From positions 1-64,000 of the forward strand of contig NZ_SMKQ01000023.1 of the NCBI RefSeq assembly GCF_004348995.1: DNA of 64,000 nt. The letters run 5' to 3'. This DNA is from Nonomuraea terrae. Lineage in GTDB: Bacteria; Actinomycetota; Actinomycetes; Streptosporangiales; Streptosporangiaceae. The position numbers and the translations under genes are program-made. The notes beneath the pieces were generated by a model. That model did no database searches, was not told the origin of the DNA, and worked only from the letters and a program-made list of their open reading frames with translations. Positions 23,984 to 31,189 of this stretch are shown here, in pieces (position 1 is the first letter of the stretch; each line of letters opens with the position of its first letter).

Positions 23984-24783
23984 CAGCCCATCTCCATCAC
24001 CGTGAACGAGTACGGCGCCCACGGCCCGGTCACCCGGATCTCCACCCCGTCGCCCCCCAGGGCCGCCGCCTGCTCGGCGAACTCGGCGTCGCGGCCCTCG
24101 TCCACGAGGTAGGCGCCGTTCAACAACATCCAGTCGTGCCGGCCGGACAGGCGCGGGTCCTGGGCGCGGTGCCGGTAGCTCGCGGCGGCCAGCTCCGACA
24201 GCGCCCGGTGGATGTGGTCGGCGCGCTGGAGCACCTGCCTGCGCACCTGCTCGCGCCCGCGCAGGCTCGCGCGGCGCCGCTGCAGGTACGCGGTCCCGGG
24301 TCGCCCGGCACCCCCGCCGCCGCTCGCGCTCGGTCCCGGGCACGACTCGCCGTTCCCGTCGCCGGAGGCTCCCGGTCCGGGGCCGACGCCGGCGGCCGGG
24401 TCGGCGTACGCCTTGACGCCCCACTCGCGGCGGCCGCTCACGCGCGCGAGGACCCGCAGGAAGTCGTCCCCCCGCCGGTCCAGCAGGTCGCGCACGTGCC
24501 CGTCGTCGTCGTACACGGTGACGAGCCGGACGGGGGCCGTCGGGGTGGCGGCGGCCACGGCGTCCACGACCCGGTGGTGGGCGCGGGCCGTCTCGGCCAG
24601 CCAGTCCATGTCCTCCAGCGACCGGCGCAGCGCCTGCTCGCCGAACTGCTCCAGCGGCACCGTGCTCACGTACGCGACCAGCCCCTCCCGGCCGATCGTG
24701 CGCACCGGCAGGTCCGCCACGCCCGCCGGGCACTCCGGAAGCGCGTCGCGCGCCACGGCGTACAGGTACGTCGCGTCAGACAT
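23983..24783 (-). CDS. gvpL: Gas vesicle protein GvpL (GvpF/L family)
   Basis: A 266-residue GvpF/L-family protein: start ATYLYAVARDALPE, middle RLVTVYDDDGHVRDLLDRR and GRREWGVKAYAD, and end LTGPWAPYSF-like RVTGPWAPYSFTVMEMG. These proteins interact with GvpA and help nucleate the shell. A glycine/proline/serine insertion (about residues 128-160, GVGPGPGASGDGNG and GGGGAGRPG) interrupts the domain between the two halves. The start at 24783 lies eight bases inside the gvpJ end. Confidence 0.9.
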   Translation of the reverse strand: MSDATYLYAVARDALPECPAGVADLPVRTIGREGLVAYVSTVPLEQFGEQALRRSLEDMDWLAETARAHHRVVDAVAAATPTAPVRLVTVYDDDGHVRDLLDRRGDDFLRVLARVSGRREWGVKAYADPAAGVGPGPGASGDGNGESCPGPSASGGGGAGRPGTAYLQRRRASLRGREQVRRQVLQRADHIHRALSELAAASYRHRAQDPRLSGRHDWMLLNGAYLVDEGRDAEFAEQAAALGGDGVEIRVTGPWAPYSFTVMEMG

Positions 24784-25183
24784 CGACGTCTCCATGTCGC
24801 TCCGCGTGGTCCCTGTACCGGTCGTACCGCTCCGTGGAGTCGCCGCCGTCGATGGCCTCTCCCCGTCGTTCGATGGCGGACAGGCGGCGGCGCAGGCGGC
24901 GGTTCTCCTCCACCAGCTCACGATCCCGGCCCGACAGCCACGGGTCGTGCTCCCACCAGTCGATGCCGAGCTCCCTGGCGGTGTCCACGGACGCGATCAG
25001 CAGCCGCAGCTTGATCGTGAGCAGTTCGATGTCGAGCAGGTTGACCCGGATGTCACCGGCGATCACCACGCCCCTGTCGAGCACCCGCTCCAGGATGTCG
25101 CCGAGGTTGGTCGGCTCGCGGTTGGCCGCCGAGCCCGCGTAGGCAGGGCGGACCGCCGAACCGGATCCCATCATTCTGTCCAT
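24776..25183 (-). CDS. gvpJ: Gas vesicle protein GvpJ
   Basis: A 135-residue GvpA-family protein with a longer charged C-terminus. The core is NLGDILERVLDRGVVIAGDI and LLDIELLTIKLRLLIASVDT, followed by the GvpJ-type WWEHDPWLSGRD and a coiled coil (ELVEENRRLRRRLSAIERR). GvpJ is a minor shell component in other organisms. It shares one base with the gvpO stop (TGATG). Confidence 0.92.
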   Translation of the reverse strand: MDRMMGSGSAVRPAYAGSAANREPTNLGDILERVLDRGVVIAGDIRVNLLDIELLTIKLRLLIASVDTARELGIDWWEHDPWLSGRDRELVEENRRLRRRLSAIERRGEAIDGGDSTERYDRYRDHAERHGDVDV

Positions 25184-25617
25184 CAGAACGCCTCACCGAT
25201 GTCGGCGTTCGAGCGCCGGTAGCGCCGTGTCCTGCGGTATGACAGCAAGCTGCCCTCCCTGTCGATCTTGGCTTGGTAGATGGCGAGGATGTCGCCGGAG
25301 GAGGGAATCCGGCGGTCCTCTACGACCTCGACGCTGACGATCCAGCCGTCCTCGACGGGCTCGACCGAGGTCACGCCCTCGGTGTGCTTCGAGGTCAGGT
25401 CGGCGATGTGGCGCACGCCGACACCGCCCGCCGTCGCGGCCGTCAGCTCGCGGGGCTGCTGCCGTTGCGGGCGGGCGGCACCGCGTGCCCCCGCCTCACC
25501 CGAGGCGGGGGCACGCTGGTCCACCTCCCCCGAGGCCGCGGCGCGAGTGCCCTCCTCCTCGTCGGTCGATGGGCGGGCGCGCGTCTTCGTGACGGTGGTG
25601 CGCCTGGTAGTGGGCAT
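25183..25617 (-). CDS. gvpO: Gas vesicle protein GvpO
   Basis: A 144-residue protein. The N-terminal 60 residues are low-complexity and charged, and the GvpO domain follows: SVEPVEDGWIVSVEVVEDRR, DILAIYQAKIDREGSLLSY and RRTRRYRRSN. GvpO is required for gas vesicle formation in haloarchaea and occurs in actinobacterial clusters. Here it sits in the middle of the operon, between gvpG and gvpJ, whereas the Streptomyces coelicolor order as I recall it starts with gvpO. Confidence 0.9.
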   Translation of the reverse strand: MPTTRRTTVTKTRARPSTDEEEGTRAAASGEVDQRAPASGEAGARGAARPQRQQPRELTAATAGGVGVRHIADLTSKHTEGVTSVEPVEDGWIVSVEVVEDRRIPSSGDILAIYQAKIDREGSLLSYRRTRRYRRSNADIGEAF

Positions 25618-25621
25618 CTAT

Positions 25622-25855
25622 TCACCTCCGGGTGGCGGTCATGCGCTGCAGAACCTCCTCGACCGCCCGGCGCTCCTCCTCTTCGGAGATCTCGCCGGCC
25701 CGCCGGGCCTCCTCGATCTCCTCCAGGCGCCGCCGGACGGACGTGGGGCTGTGCAGTTCCATCTCTGCCTGGTCCTGAATCCGCTCCGCGAGCCAGACCA
25801 GGCCGCGCAGCGGCGCACTGACCGGAAAGGTCAGGATCCCGGTCACGAGGCCCAC
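25622..25855 (-). CDS. gvpG: Gas vesicle protein GvpG
   Basis: A 77-residue GvpG protein: a hydrophobic start (GLVTGILTFPVSAPLRGLVW) followed by WLAERIQDQAEMEL and a charged helix (RRRLEEIEEARRAGEISEEE). GvpG is an accessory assembly protein that works with GvpF/L. It lies three bases after gvpF and four before gvpO. Confidence 0.93.
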   Translation of the reverse strand: MGLVTGILTFPVSAPLRGLVWLAERIQDQAEMELHSPTSVRRRLEEIEEARRAGEISEEEERRAVEEVLQRMTATRR

Positions 25856-25858
25856 GGG

Positions 25859-26668
25859 TCACACCCCCTGCTGGTCGGTGACGACGAAGTCGTACGGCGC
25901 CAGCGGCCCCAGCAGTCGCAGGTCCACGCGGCCCTCCCAGCGCTCGCCGAACGCGGTGAGCGTTTCCTCCAGCCGGCCCTGCTCGCTCGTCCTGGCCAGC
26001 ATCGCGACGTGCACGGCGTCCTGCTCGTGCGTCGGCTCGCGCACGAACGCCATCTCGTAGTGGCCGGAGAGGCGGTCGAGTAGCTGCTGCGTGTCGAAGT
26101 CGCGCTTGGCCTCGATGCCGGCGGAGATGATCTCCCCGAGCCTGATCCGCTCGTCGCGGGTGAGCTCCTCGGGACGGCCGCGGATGGCCTGGCGCAGGCT
26201 TTCTGCCTCCGCGTTCTCCGCGAGGATCTCGGCCAGCACGGCACGCTCGACGTAGCGGCCCCGGATGATGAACTCGGCCTTGCCCTCCAGCTCGCGCAGC
26301 GCGGCGAGGAACTCGTCGTGGTGCGGTTCGAGCAGCTCGGCCACGACCGCGTCGGCGTTCGCCACCACGCCGCCGAAGCGGAACGGCAACACCGGCGCCT
26401 TCGCGGCGGTGGCGTCGAGCAGCCGCTCGTGCGCCAGGAAGTCGCCCGGCCGGCCCAGCGGCTCGTCGGCGTCGATGTCGCTGACGAGCGCGGCGATCTC
26501 ACCGTGACGGACGAGCCGTACTTTTCCCGCCGGGTCGCCCAGCCCCTCGGTCTCCGGCGGGCTCTTGAGGTCGGCGGGCACGACGCCGTAGACGTACGAA
26601 GCGAGGTTCTGGACCTTGCGCGTGCGTTGTTTCGGCACGGAGGATTCTGAGACCTTCGATCGTCCCAT
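25859..26668 (-). CDS. gvpF: Gas vesicle protein GvpF
   Basis: A 269-residue GvpF/L-family protein. ASYVYGVVPADL opens the first domain, AALVSDIDADEPLGRPGDFL and VLPFRFGGVVANADAV are typical, and RLLGPLAPYDFVV closes the second. GvpF is thought to help start shell assembly at GvpA. The start MGRSKVS at 26668 lies four bases after gvpA; the longer upstream frame overlaps gvpA and is not supported. Confidence 0.93.
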   Translation of the reverse strand: MGRSKVSESSVPKQRTRKVQNLASYVYGVVPADLKSPPETEGLGDPAGKVRLVRHGEIAALVSDIDADEPLGRPGDFLAHERLLDATAAKAPVLPFRFGGVVANADAVVAELLEPHHDEFLAALRELEGKAEFIIRGRYVERAVLAEILAENAEAESLRQAIRGRPEELTRDERIRLGEIISAGIEAKRDFDTQQLLDRLSGHYEMAFVREPTHEQDAVHVAMLARTSEQGRLEETLTAFGERWEGRVDLRLLGPLAPYDFVVTDQQGV

Positions 26669-26672
26669 GGCG

Positions 26673-27125
26673 TTACCCTTCCTCTCGCTGCGGGCGCGGC
26701 CGCTTGCGCGGGGCCTCGCGTGGCTCACGTTCGACCGTGACCTCGGGCTCCTCGGCGGCGGAGCGCGGCTTGTCGGTGAGCTCGCGCAGCTTGTCGCCGG
26801 CCGTGTCCATCACGCCTTCGACCAGTTCCTTGGCCTTGTCGGCGCCGCCGCCCTTCGTCTTGGCGAGGACGTCGGTCAGGCCCTCCTCGCTCTCGGCGAG
26901 GTCCAGCCGGTTGGCGGCCTCGGCGAAGCGCAGATACGTGTCGACGCTGGCCACGACGACGCGAGCGTCCACCGTGAGAATCTCGATCCCGACAAGCGAG
27001 ACCCTGACGTACGCGTCGATCACCAGGCCCTTGTCCAAGATGGTGTCGATGACATCGGCCAGGCCCGAAGACGACGGACGTCCGGCCATCTGACCGGACG
27101 CCGCCGGTTGCACAGACGTAGTCAT
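26673..27125 (-). CDS. gvpA: Gas vesicle structural protein GvpA
   Basis: A 150-residue GvpA. The shell-forming core ([52 protein letters not shown]) is followed by an actinobacterial charged extension ending in RPRPQREEG. GvpA forms the ribbed wall of the gas-filled vesicle. It is the first gene of an eight-gene operon with near-zero spacing. The ATG at 27125 follows GGGGAG. The upstream gap (27126-27342) holds the operon promoter; a weak stress-sigma-like pair (GGTT and GGGTTC on the - strand, 27173-27195) is visible but unproven. Confidence 0.95.
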   Translation of the reverse strand: MTTSVQPAASGQMAGRPSSSGLADVIDTILDKGLVIDAYVRVSLVGIEILTVDARVVVASVDTYLRFAEAANRLDLAESEEGLTDVLAKTKGGGADKAKELVEGVMDTAGDKLRELTDKPRSAAEEPEVTVEREPREAPRKRPRPQREEG

Positions 27126-27342
27126 GAATATCTCCCCTCGCCTTTCGCAGCCTGCCCATCGAAACCGACACAGAACCCCATACGACAAAAAAACCGGCAG
27201 ACTTGGCACACATTGCGCTTACGGGTAGCGACATTCCGTGACCTTTCCCAGCGCCGGAGTTTGTTCTCAGGAAGCGTCCGTGGAGTGTTTCCCACGGGCA
27301 GGGTGGGACGCATGCTGCGGCGTGTCCGGGTAGCTGGCGTAC

Positions 27343-27795
27343 ATGGACACTCTCGTCAAGGGCCTGATCGCCGGTGCGGCCGGGACCAGCGCGCTCAACC
27401 TGGTCACGTACCTCGACATGGTGATCCGGGGACGCGGGTCCAGCAGCACGCCGCAGCAGGCCGTGGAGAAGCTCACCGACCTCGCCGACGTGGACCTCGG
27501 CGAGGCCGAGCGGGCCGAGAACCGCAAGCAGGCGCTCGGCTCGCTCATGGGCTACGGCACGGGGGCGGGCGCGGCCCTGTGCTACGCCCTGCTGTCGGCC
27601 CGCCGCCGCCCGCCGTGGCCGGCCGGGGTGCTCGCGCTCACGGCCCTCGCCATGCTCGGCTCCAACGCGCCGCTGACCGCGCTCGGCGTCACCGACCCGC
27701 GCGAGTGGCCGGCGTCCAGCTGGGTCTCGGACGCCGTCCCGCACCTGGCGTACGGGATCACGGCGTACGCGGCGTACGAGATGTTGAGGGCTTGA
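27343..27795 (+). CDS. Small multi-pass membrane protein
   Basis: A 150-residue protein with about four hydrophobic segments (VKGLIAGAAGTSALNLVTYL, GYGTGAGAALCYALLSA, AGVLALTALAMLGSNAPLTA, LAYGITAYAAYEML). It has a charged loop with VEKLTDLADVDLGE. It is divergent from gvpA across 217 bases. No family is recognised with confidence; small membrane proteins like this are common in actinobacteria. Confidence 0.65.
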   Translation: MDTLVKGLIAGAAGTSALNLVTYLDMVIRGRGSSSTPQQAVEKLTDLADVDLGEAERAENRKQALGSLMGYGTGAGAALCYALLSARRRPPWPAGVLALTALAMLGSNAPLTALGVTDPREWPASSWVSDAVPHLAYGITAYAAYEMLRA

Positions 27796-27854
27796 CAGGC
27801 GGGACCAGCGGGCGAAGCGTGGCGTTCACACGCGCCACCCGAGGGGGTTCCGCC

Positions 27855-28973
27855 ATGGCCGTTCACGAGATTCGCATCAACCCCGCTCTCCCCTTACGTG
27901 ACGAACCCGGCACCGGCCACAACCGCTGGCATCCGGACATCCCACCCGTCGTCCGCTGCGCTCCCGGCGACGAAGTGGTCATGGAGACGCGCGACGCGTT
28001 CGACGGCCAGATGGGCCCGGACGCCACGCTGAAGACCGTCGAGGCCCCGAACCTCGACCTCGTCCACCCGCTCACCGGCCCGGTGTACGTCGAGGGCGCC
28101 GAGCCCGGCGACCTGCTGGAGATCGAGATCCTCGAGGTCGTCCCCGACGGCTACGGCTACACCGTGCAGGTGCCGGGCTTCGGGTTCCTGCGGGACGTGT
28201 TCCCCGAGCCGTTCATCGTGCGCTGGCAGCTCGCCGACGGCTGGGCGGTCTCCGACGACCTGCCCGGCGTGCGCATCCCCGCCGCGCCCTTCATGGGCAC
28301 GATCGGCCTCGCTCCCGGCCACGCGTCGCTGGCCGCGATCACCGCACGCGAGCAGGCGGCGCTGTCGCGCGGCGGCTTCGTGCTGCCGCCCTCGCCCGAG
28401 GGCGCGGTGCCCGCCTCCGCCGCCGGGGCGGCCGGTCTGCGCACGATCCCGCCCAGGGAGCAGGGCGGCAACGTGGACATCAAGCAGCTCGGGGCGGGCA
28501 CGCGGCTGTTCGTCCCGGTGGACGCGCCGGGTGCGCTGTTCTCGGCCGGCGACGCCCACTTCGCGCAGGGCGACAGCGAAGCGTGCGGCACGGCCATCGA
28601 GATGAACGCGACCCTGCGGGTGCGCTTCCACCTGCACCCCGGCGAGGCCGCCGCCAAGGGCATCCGTGCTCCCCGTTTCACCCGCTCCGACTACTGGGTG
28701 GCCCCGGCGTACGCGGCGCCGCGCCGTTTCTACGCCACGACCGGCATGTCGGTGAGCCGGGACGGACAGGTGGCCGCCGAGGACGCCACCCTGGCCGCCC
28801 GCAACGCCCTCCTCGACATGATCGACCACCTGGGGGAACGCGGGTGGACGGCGCAACAGGCGTACGCGATCTGCAGCGTCGCCGTCGACCTCAAGGTCAG
28901 CCAGCTGGTGGACGTCCCCAGCTTCCTGGTCTCCGCCTTCCTCCCCGAGGACATCTTCCCTGACGGCCACTGA
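27855..28973 (+). CDS. Acetamidase/formamidase family protein
   Basis: A 372-residue FmdA/AmdA-family amidase: GHNRWHPDIPPVVRCAPGDE, VHPLTGPVYVEGAEPGDLL, and GNVDIKQLGAGTRLFVPV with DAHFAQGDSE. The family releases ammonia from acetamide or formamide. The length is normal and the C-terminal part (VDLKVSQLVDVPSFLVSAFL) is present. It starts at ATG 27855, 59 bases after the membrane protein gene. No other amide or urea genes are nearby. Confidence 0.92.
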   Translation: MAVHEIRINPALPLRDEPGTGHNRWHPDIPPVVRCAPGDEVVMETRDAFDGQMGPDATLKTVEAPNLDLVHPLTGPVYVEGAEPGDLLEIEILEVVPDGYGYTVQVPGFGFLRDVFPEPFIVRWQLADGWAVSDDLPGVRIPAAPFMGTIGLAPGHASLAAITAREQAALSRGGFVLPPSPEGAVPASAAGAAGLRTIPPREQGGNVDIKQLGAGTRLFVPVDAPGALFSAGDAHFAQGDSEACGTAIEMNATLRVRFHLHPGEAAAKGIRAPRFTRSDYWVAPAYAAPRRFYATTGMSVSRDGQVAAEDATLAARNALLDMIDHLGERGWTAQQAYAICSVAVDLKVSQLVDVPSFLVSAFLPEDIFPDGH

Positions 28974-28981
28974 CCGGGCCC

Positions 28982-29115
28982 CTCGGCGTACCGTTCGGCC
29001 GGCTCCCGGCCCGGCGAACACGGACCGGGGTCGTTCGGCCCGTTCGCGGCCGGAGGTCATGCAGTCAGCTCCCGGCCGGGCGGCGCTCGGCGTACCGTTC
29101 GGTCAGTTCCCGGCC
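28982..29115. repeat. 30-bp direct repeat at the 3' end of the WYL regulator gene
   Basis: 28982-29011 and 29086-29115 agree at 27 of 30 positions (CTCGGCGTACCGTTCGG plus TCCCGGCC). The second copy encodes the regulator's C-terminal ERYAER segment; the first is outside the gene. A shorter third piece lies near 29066-29078. It looks like local slippage duplication. Confidence 0.75.
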
Positions 29116-30009
29116 GATCCGGGCGAGTTCGGCGCGTACCGACTCCGGCTCCACCACCTCCACCATCGCGCCCCAGCCCGCCAGTTGCTCGGCGATCGAA
29201 CGAACCAGGTGCGCGCCCACTCGCGCCCTGACCCGGCCGTCCTCCTGGCCGATGACCTCGCAGTGGCGTGCGAAATGCGAGCGCAGCACCGGGAGGAAGC
29301 GGGCGTCGATCAGCACCACGGCGGAGACGAGCGAGCGCCGCCGCTCCATCTCCGCCACCACCCGCGCCCACTCCGCCGGCAGGTCGAAGTCGTCGGGACG
29401 CTCGGCACGGAGGTCGGTGACCTCGGCGGAGTCGACGCGGTCCACGCGGAACGTCCGCCGGCCCGCCTCGGTGCCCGCGACGAGGTACCAGGTGCCGTCC
29501 TTGTCGGCCAGGCCGAGGGGATCGACCAGCCGTTCCGTCCCCCTGTACGTCAGCCGTACCTTGTGCCGTCGCACCACGGCGTCCCGCAGCGCCCGCACGA
29601 GGGCGGGAGGCTCGCGCTCGGCCTCGCCCCAGCCCGCCGGATCGGAGACGACGGCCCGCGCCGCGGCCTCCGCGTCGGCGCGGAACGTGGCGGGCAGGGC
29701 GTGAACGAGCTTGCGCAGGGCGGAGGCCAGCACCGGCTCGCCCGAACCGGCCGGACCGAGGAGCAGGAAAAGGGCCTGGGACTCCGCCGCGGTCAACCCG
29801 CTGAGATCCGTACGGGCGCCGCCGACGAGCTGCCAGCCCCCACCACGCCCCGGCTGCGGGTAGACGGGGATCCCGGCGGCGGACAGGGCCTCCAGGTCAC
29901 GCCGCGCCGTGGCCACCGACACCTCCAGCTCCTCGGCCAGCTCGGACGCGGTCACCCGGCCGCGGGCCTGGAGCAGCAGCAGGGCGGCCACGAGACGGTC
30001 AGCGCGCAT
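29065..30009 (-). CDS. HTH-WYL transcriptional regulator (YafY/PafC type)
   Basis: A 314-residue regulator. The N-terminal winged helix (DRLVAALLLLQARGRVTASE, SVATARRDLEALSAAG) is followed by a WYL domain (DPLGLADKDGTWYLVAGTEA, where WYL is exact). The C-terminal WCX extension contains VRSIAEQLAGWG. WYL domains sense small ligands or nucleic acid. The start at 30009 was chosen for the GAGG site nine bases upstream and the family start MRADRL. It diverges from a VOC protein gene across an 11-bp palindromic operator, so it probably regulates both. Confidence 0.9.
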   Translation of the reverse strand: MRADRLVAALLLLQARGRVTASELAEELEVSVATARRDLEALSAAGIPVYPQPGRGGGWQLVGGARTDLSGLTAAESQALFLLLGPAGSGEPVLASALRKLVHALPATFRADAEAAARAVVSDPAGWGEAEREPPALVRALRDAVVRRHKVRLTYRGTERLVDPLGLADKDGTWYLVAGTEAGRRTFRVDRVDSAEVTDLRAERPDDFDLPAEWARVVAEMERRRSLVSAVVLIDARFLPVLRSHFARHCEVIGQEDGRVRARVGAHLVRSIAEQLAGWGAMVEVVEPESVRAELARIGRELTERYAERRPAGS

Positions 30010-30027
30010 GTCGCTCATCCTCGCAAA

Positions 30028-30054
30028 CAAAGTGCTCAGTTGATGAGCACTTTG
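30028..30054. promoter_or_regulatory. Palindromic operator between WYL regulator and VOC gene
   Basis: A perfect 11-bp inverted repeat, CAAAGTGCTCA and its complement, with a 5-base spacer. It lies 19 bases before the regulator start and 42 before the VOC gene. Most likely the regulator's own binding site; binding is inferred. Confidence 0.75.
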
Positions 30055-30095
30055 AACGCGAGTATGGGTCTCACCACCCCGAGAGAGGACCGGAA

Positions 30096-30506
30096 ATGTT
30101 GCGAGGACTCAGCACCATCACCTTCTACTCGCCCGACTTCGAGGCGACCAAGCGCTGGTACACCGACCTGCTCGGGATCCCGCCGTACATGGACACGCCG
30201 GCGTACATGGAGTGGCGCGTCGGCGACTACCAGCACGAGTTCGGCTTCATCCACAGCTCCTACGCGGGCGGCGAACTGGCCAGGACCCCCGACCCTGGCA
30301 CGGTCGGAGGTCCGGCGGGCGCCGTGGTCTTCTGGCACGTCGACGACGTGCCGGCGACCCTGGAACGGCTCGTGGCGATGGGGGCGAAGGAACACGACTC
30401 GCCGCGCGACCGCGGCACCGGCTTCATCACCGCCTCGGTGATCGACCCCTGGGGCAACATCCTGGGCCTGATGTACAACCCGCACTACCTGAAGGTCCTG
30501 GGCTGA
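30096..30506 (+). CDS. VOC/glyoxalase-family protein
   Basis: A 136-residue vicinal-oxygen-chelate protein with two beta-alpha-beta-beta-beta modules: LSTITFYSPDFEATKRWYTD and VVFWHVDDVPATLERLVAMG, ending in VIDPWGNILGLMYNP. Metal-binding candidates are His and Glu in these strands. Members include glyoxalases, dioxygenases and resistance proteins; the substrate is unknown. It is divergent from a WYL regulator and shares its palindromic operator, which suggests inducible expression. Confidence 0.88.
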   Translation: MLRGLSTITFYSPDFEATKRWYTDLLGIPPYMDTPAYMEWRVGDYQHEFGFIHSSYAGGELARTPDPGTVGGPAGAVVFWHVDDVPATLERLVAMGAKEHDSPRDRGTGFITASVIDPWGNILGLMYNPHYLKVLG

Positions 30507-30582
30507 TCACGGCACGGGACGCCTCATGAGGCGCCCCGGTAGTCTCGGGGAAATCCCGGTTGGTACAGCACGGAGGCCATGA

Positions 30583-31092
30583 ATGATGCGGTTGGAGCGG
30601 GGTTCGAGTCGGCTGTACGGCATGATGCTCATGCTGGCGGCGGTGGTCCTGCTCGTGGACCAGCTCACCAAGCTCTGGGCGGTCTCCGCGCTGTCCGACA
30701 GCGAACGCGTCGCCGTGATCCCCCCTCTGATCCACTTCCGGCTGCTGTACAACGCCGGGGCGGCGTTCTCCACAGGCACCGGCGTGACATGGGTGTTCGC
30801 CCTGGCTGCGGCAGGGGCGGTGGTCGGCATTCTCTACACCGCGCGTCGGCTGGCCTCCCCCGGCTGGGCGCTCGTGCTGGGCATGCTGCTCGGCGGCGCG
30901 GTGTCCCACCTGGGCGATCGTCTCTTCCGCGAGCCCGGCTTCGCCCGCGGGCGCGTCGTGGACTTCATCGACTACGGCCCGTTCGTGGGCAACGTCGCCG
31001 ACATCGCGATCACCTGCGGGTGCGTCGCGATGGTGCTGCTCAGCATGCGGGGTGTGCCGCTCGCCAAGGTGCCGGGCGAAGAGCCCGCCTAG
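30583..31092 (+). CDS. lspA: Lipoprotein signal peptidase II
   Basis: A 169-residue LspA with four membrane segments. It removes signal peptides from prolipoproteins after lipid modification. Conserved boxes are VDQLTKLWAV, LLYNAGAAFS, GGAVSHLGDR (first catalytic Asp) and VVDFIDYG with GNVADIAI (second catalytic Asp). Several lipoproteins are encoded in this window, including the BMP-type binding protein. The gene stands alone and its 3' end overlaps a hairpin terminator. Confidence 0.92.
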   Translation: MMRLERGSSRLYGMMLMLAAVVLLVDQLTKLWAVSALSDSERVAVIPPLIHFRLLYNAGAAFSTGTGVTWVFALAAAGAVVGILYTARRLASPGWALVLGMLLGGAVSHLGDRLFREPGFARGRVVDFIDYGPFVGNVADIAITCGCVAMVLLSMRGVPLAKVPGEEPA

Positions 31093-31107
31093 CTCCCGGG
31101 CGGGCTC
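31081..31107 (+). terminator. Hairpin terminator at the lspA end
   Basis: A 9-bp stem (GAGCCCGCC with GGCGGGCTC) whose first arm is the last codons of lspA and whose loop holds the TAG stop. Confidence 0.7.
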
Positions 31108-31189
31108 GCGTGGCGGCGGTGCGCCACAGAGCGGCCGGCGGGTGTTTCGGTGGACGGGCGCGAGCGGGCGGTGACCGTGACGGTGGAGA

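Noticed and set aside
26616-27854. 5' extension of the acetamidase frame back through gvpA
   Set aside because: It crosses an opposite-strand gene and the gap; ATG 27855 begins the conserved domain.
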